From the IMG/VR virus record IMGVR_UViG_3300042484_001306, positions 1 through 21,351 of that record: a DNA stretch of 21,351 nt, one strand, 5' to 3'. The notes beneath the pieces were generated by a model that ran no database searches, was not told the DNA's origin, and was given only the letters and a program-made list of their open reading frames with translations. Source of the stretch: a virus. The position numbers and the translations under genes are program-made. Of the stretch, positions 19,000 to 21,351 are shown piece after piece (positions within the stretch are counted from its first letter, which is position 1; every line of letters begins with the position of its first letter).

Positions 19000-19007
19000 T
19001 ATCTTTG
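19000..19007 (+). promoter_or_regulatory. -7 box TATCTTTG after the portal gene
   Basis: An exact TAnnTTTG begins two bases past the portal TAA. A TTG lies 24 bp upstream (18973-18975), a long spacer. It would give a 5' leader of about 40 bases before the GTG at 19050. Confidence 0.5.
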
Positions 19008-19049
19008 TAGGGCATTAGCGTTGCTTTTTAACCTTTAAACTTTACCATT

Positions 19050-19316
19050 GTGAGCTATTCAAACATTACCAACCCAGTAAACTACCAACTTCAGGCATTC
19101 GGTCAGAAGGGATTTAGGGTAGTAACCTCAGCATTTACTCCTGTTAGCGGAGAATTCTACCGAGCATTTACCATAACTAGCGACGCAGTGGTCACCGCTA
19201 CATCGGTAGAGGGGGATAGCCTTAGCGCTGTAACGCTACTTGCCGGAACAACAGTTTACGGATTGTTCAGCGCAATCAGCGTTTCTTCTGGAACGGTAAT
19301 CGCCTATATCGCATAA
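19050..19316 (+). CDS. hypothetical small virion-type protein, 88 aa
   Basis: The only sensible start is the GTG at 19050 (SYSNITNPVNYQLQAFGQKG). The protein is rich in Ser, Thr, Val and Ala with a repeated beta pattern (FYRAFTITSDAVVTATSVEG, then DSLSAVTLLAGTTVYGLFSA), as in small phage head or tail decoration proteins. It follows the portal and lies 2 bp before the next gene. No specific family is recognised; the virion role is inferred from composition and position. Confidence 0.66.
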   Translation: MSYSNITNPVNYQLQAFGQKGFRVVTSAFTPVSGEFYRAFTITSDAVVTATSVEGDSLSAVTLLAGTTVYGLFSAISVSSGTVIAYIA

Positions 19317-19318
19317 AG

Positions 19319-19594
19319 ATGATTGGTCTCGGTTTAAGCGTAAGCCTGACTCCGTCTGGTGCTGGATTCCTTCGCGGAGCAGCTCAGCTAATCTACAATG
19401 ACTACTACAACCGAGTAACGGCAGATGGTGGTACTGTGGAGGGAGAGTCTTGTTTTGAGCGTGCTGTATTCCTACTTGGTGTTCGTAACACCGTCAACTA
19501 CATCGACCTAATCTTCCAAAGATGGACTGCCGACGGCGGAACTATAGAGGCGGAAGATTGCTTTACAAATTCTTTCTTTGCGCTAAATCAGTGA
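19319..19594 (+). CDS. small virion-type protein with duplicated TADGGT motif, 91 aa
   Basis: Two copies of the same unit are visible: RVTADGGTVEGESCF (residues 32-46) and RWTADGGTIEAEDCF (68-82), each followed by a hydrophobic stretch (AVFLLG, NSFFALN). The N-terminus (MIGLGLSVSLTPSGAGFLRG) is hydrophobic and Gly-rich. 'DGGTxE' units with a Cys occur in small structural proteins of Bacteroidota phages. The role is inferred. The TGA overlaps the ATG of the inserted homing endonuclease by one base. Confidence 0.7.
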   Translation: MIGLGLSVSLTPSGAGFLRGAAQLIYNDYYNRVTADGGTVEGESCFERAVFLLGVRNTVNYIDLIFQRWTADGGTIEAEDCFTNSFFALNQ

Positions 19595-20187
19595 TGGAAG
19601 AGTGGAAGGACATACTAGGCTACGAAGGCGAATATCAAGTGAGTAACTATGGTAGCGTAAGGAGTCTTGATAGGTATATAAAGTCTAAATCTAAACTAGA
19701 TAAAGAGTTTGTGTATTTTAAAAGAGGTAAGAACTTAATACCAGAACTTGGGTCGTTGGTTTATCCTTATGTCGTTTACTATTTAAAAAAAGACGGAAAG
19801 AGATACTACAACAAAGCCCACAGGCTTGTTGCTAAAGCTTTTATTTCGAACCCAGAAAACAAGAAGGTTGTCAATCACATTGATTCAAATCCAAGAAACA
19901 ATCACGTAGACAACCTAGATTGGGTAACACATAGCGAGAATGCCAAACACGCTTACGATAACGGAAGGATTGATATAACAAAAGCAATAGAGGCTTCAAG
20001 GGAATCAAGAATTGGTACCGGAAAAATTGTATATCAATACACAATCAATAAAAAACCAATAGCTCAGTTTAACAGTGTTAGGTCTGCGGCTAAAATAACA
20101 AACTCTGACGAAAACTCTATATCAAAGGTTTGCAGAGGAGTAATCAATATTCACAATAATTATTTTTGGAGTTATGAGCTTTTATAG
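19594..20187 (+). CDS. HNH homing endonuclease with NUMOD4 and NUMOD1, 197 aa
   Basis: The domain order is textbook: NUMOD4 at residues 2-27 (EEWKDILGYEGEYQVSNYGS, then VRSLDR), HNH_3 core at about 76-117 (HRLVAKAFI with His76, VVNHIDSNPRNN with Asn94 and His95, NLDWVTHSEN with Asn116), and a NUMOD1-like unit at 145-182 (IVYQYTINKKPIAQFNSVRS, then AAKITNSDENSI). It is a free-standing nuclease that likely cuts a phage gene lacking it. It is AT-rich compared with its structural neighbours, a sign of transfer. Start and stop overlap both neighbours, so it disturbs neither. Confidence 0.9.
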   Translation: MEEWKDILGYEGEYQVSNYGSVRSLDRYIKSKSKLDKEFVYFKRGKNLIPELGSLVYPYVVYYLKKDGKRYYNKAHRLVAKAFISNPENKKVVNHIDSNPRNNHVDNLDWVTHSENAKHAYDNGRIDITKAIEASRESRIGTGKIVYQYTINKKPIAQFNSVRSAAKITNSDENSISKVCRGVINIHNNYFWSYELL

Positions 20188-21351
20188 TGACGCATCTTTA
20201 GTGATGATACCTTCGGGTTATAAAGACCAGAAGGTCTACTGTGCGGTGCCAACCGATGGTGCTGCCGACCTAACTTTTAGCCGTGCCTCAAGCGCCACCC
20301 GTGTGGCAAGCAACGGCCTAATTGAAAAGGTGAGAACTAATTTAATTCTGCAGTCCGAAGCGTTTAATACGACTTGGAGCGTTGTAACAATGAGCGTTAC
20401 GGCCAACACTACCGCCAACCCCTTAAATGGTGCATTAACTGCTGATACAATTACACTTGGTGCTGGAACTATTCAAAAATATATTGAGCAAGGTATAGTC
20501 TTAAGTGGAAATTTTACCGCAAGCGTTTATTTGAAGGCGGGAACACAACAATTTGTTCAATTTCTTCTCGGTACTGACCCTGCCCCAAGCGCAAACTTTG
20601 ACCTTGTAAATGGAACCGCCTCTGCAACAAATTCAACCGCAAGCATTGTATCGGTTGGCGGTGGGTTTTTCCGTTGTTCAATGTCCTTTACTTCAACTAT
20701 TGGCACAAATGTAATTATGCTTGGTGTTGATTCTTTGGCGGCTGCTCGTTTTGCGCCAACTGCGTCAACGGGTACTTTTATTGCCTTTGGCGCACAAGTA
20801 GAAACGGGCGACATAGCAACCGACTACATCGCCACCACCACCGCAGCGGTATCAGTTGGCCCCGTTAGCGGTTTACCCCGTTTGGATTATTTGGGTAGCA
20901 CTTGCCCAAAACTTTTGCTGGAGCCGCAGCGGAGTAACCTTGCACTAAACTCAGAGCAGTTTGATAATGCGACTTGGACTAAAACAAACGTAACCATCAC
21001 CGCAAATAACTTAATTAGCCCCGATGGATCTCAAAATGCTGATTTAGCAAACTTTACAAGCGGGACTAATTCAATAAATACAGGCAGCAGTTTTGCGGGA
21101 AACGGAAGCGTGACTATTTCTGCATTTGTTAAGGCGGGAACAATTAGTATTTTTAGAATAAGGGAAAGTTTTTATACTGGCGTAAGTTGTGTTTTTGATT
21201 TATCAGCCCAAACTACGGGCGCAGGGGGCAAAATAGATAATTACGGCAACGGTTGGTACCGCTGTAGCTTTACTTATACTTTAGGCGTTGGGCAAACAAA
21301 CATTAACTGGATTTTTGATAGCAATACTGCTATTGGTTCTTTGTATTTGTG
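20174..21351 (+). CDS. fibre- or spike-like virion protein, 3' end beyond the window
   Basis: The first 392 codons of an ORF that continues off the window are visible. The opening MSFYSDASLVMIPSGYKDQK and a SRASSATRVASNGLIEKV block (36-53) are typical of large phage head- or tail-fibre proteins with jelly-roll binding domains. Two similar units occur: TNLILQSEAFNTTWS (near residue 55) and SNLALNSEQFDNATW (near residue 250), each followed by Ser/Thr-rich beta strands such as a GNFTASVYLKAGT type. This suggests repeated concanavalin-like or carbohydrate-binding domains. The ATG lies inside the last 14 bases of the homing endonuclease. Its ligand is not identifiable. Confidence 0.78.
   Translation, partial: MSFYSDASLVMIPSGYKDQKVYCAVPTDGAADLTFSRASSATRVASNGLIEKVRTNLILQSEAFNTTWSVVTMSVTANTTANPLNGALTADTITLGAGTIQKYIEQGIVLSGNFTASVYLKAGTQQFVQFLLGTDPAPSANFDLVNGTASATNSTASIVSVGGGFFRCSMSFTSTIGTNVIMLGVDSLAAARFAPTASTGTFIAFGAQVETGDIATDYIATTTAAVSVGPVSGLPRLDYLGSTCPKLLLEPQRSNLALNSEQFDNATWTKTNVTITANNLISPDGSQNADLANFTSGTNSINTGSSFAGNGSVTISAFVKAGTISIFRIRESFYTGVSCVFDLSAQTTGAGGKIDNYGNGWYRCSFTYTLGVGQTNINWIFDSNTAIGSLYL

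Overview
This window is part of the genome of a double-stranded DNA tailed phage (or a prophage) that infects a member of the Bacteroidota. Two observations support that host. Bacteroidota-type promoter elements (a -7 box like TAnnTTTG, some with a TTG about 20 bp upstream) recur in front of genes. Start codons are preceded by A-rich leaders and not by Shine-Dalgarno sequences. The phage identity rests on a large terminase, a portal protein, an M15-type endolysin, an ERF annealing protein paired with an Exo8-like nuclease, two HNH homing endonucleases and fibre-like proteins. No integrase, tRNA, rRNA, CRISPR array or insertion sequence is visible.

Layout. Positions 16-7471 are a leftward arm of small, tightly packed genes, probably early. 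It opens at 7471 with a conserved phage protein of unknown function. It continues through about 20 small proteins, many of 30-75 aa, and ends with the recombination pair ERF (1485-2090) and PD-(D/E)XK exonuclease (697-1485) plus two unknown genes. At least four leftward promoters can be proposed, near 7.52, 5.55, 2.67 and 2.13 kb. Many genes share a near-identical A-rich leader that carries stop codons in all three frames. About 0.8 kb (7538-8319) between the arms has no convincing gene but holds many inverted repeats and a G-rich tract.

Positions 8371-21351 are a rightward arm, probably late. In order it holds a homing endonuclease, an M15 peptidase (lysis), a Gly/Met/Lys-rich protein with an EF-hand-like loop, small conserved proteins, a lipoprotein with two CxxC motifs, a fibre-like virion protein, small unknowns, a GroES-like protein, a candidate terminase partner, TerL, portal, two small structural-type proteins, a second homing endonuclease, and the start of a long fibre-like gene that runs off the window. 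One leftward gene (11304-11933, winged-helix-like) sits inside this arm. It is divergent from the fibre-like gene and shares a very compact promoter region with it, so it may be a regulator.

The two arms read as DNA metabolism, recombination and host takeover (left) and as packaging, virion and lysis (right). Points most worth a second look are the repeated stop-plus-start leader and an ORF that looks like two genes fused by decay of that leader, the structured inter-arm region, the GroES-like protein, the CxxC lipoprotein and the divergent switch-like region near 11.95 kb. All function calls come from reading the translated sequence by eye; no database search was run.
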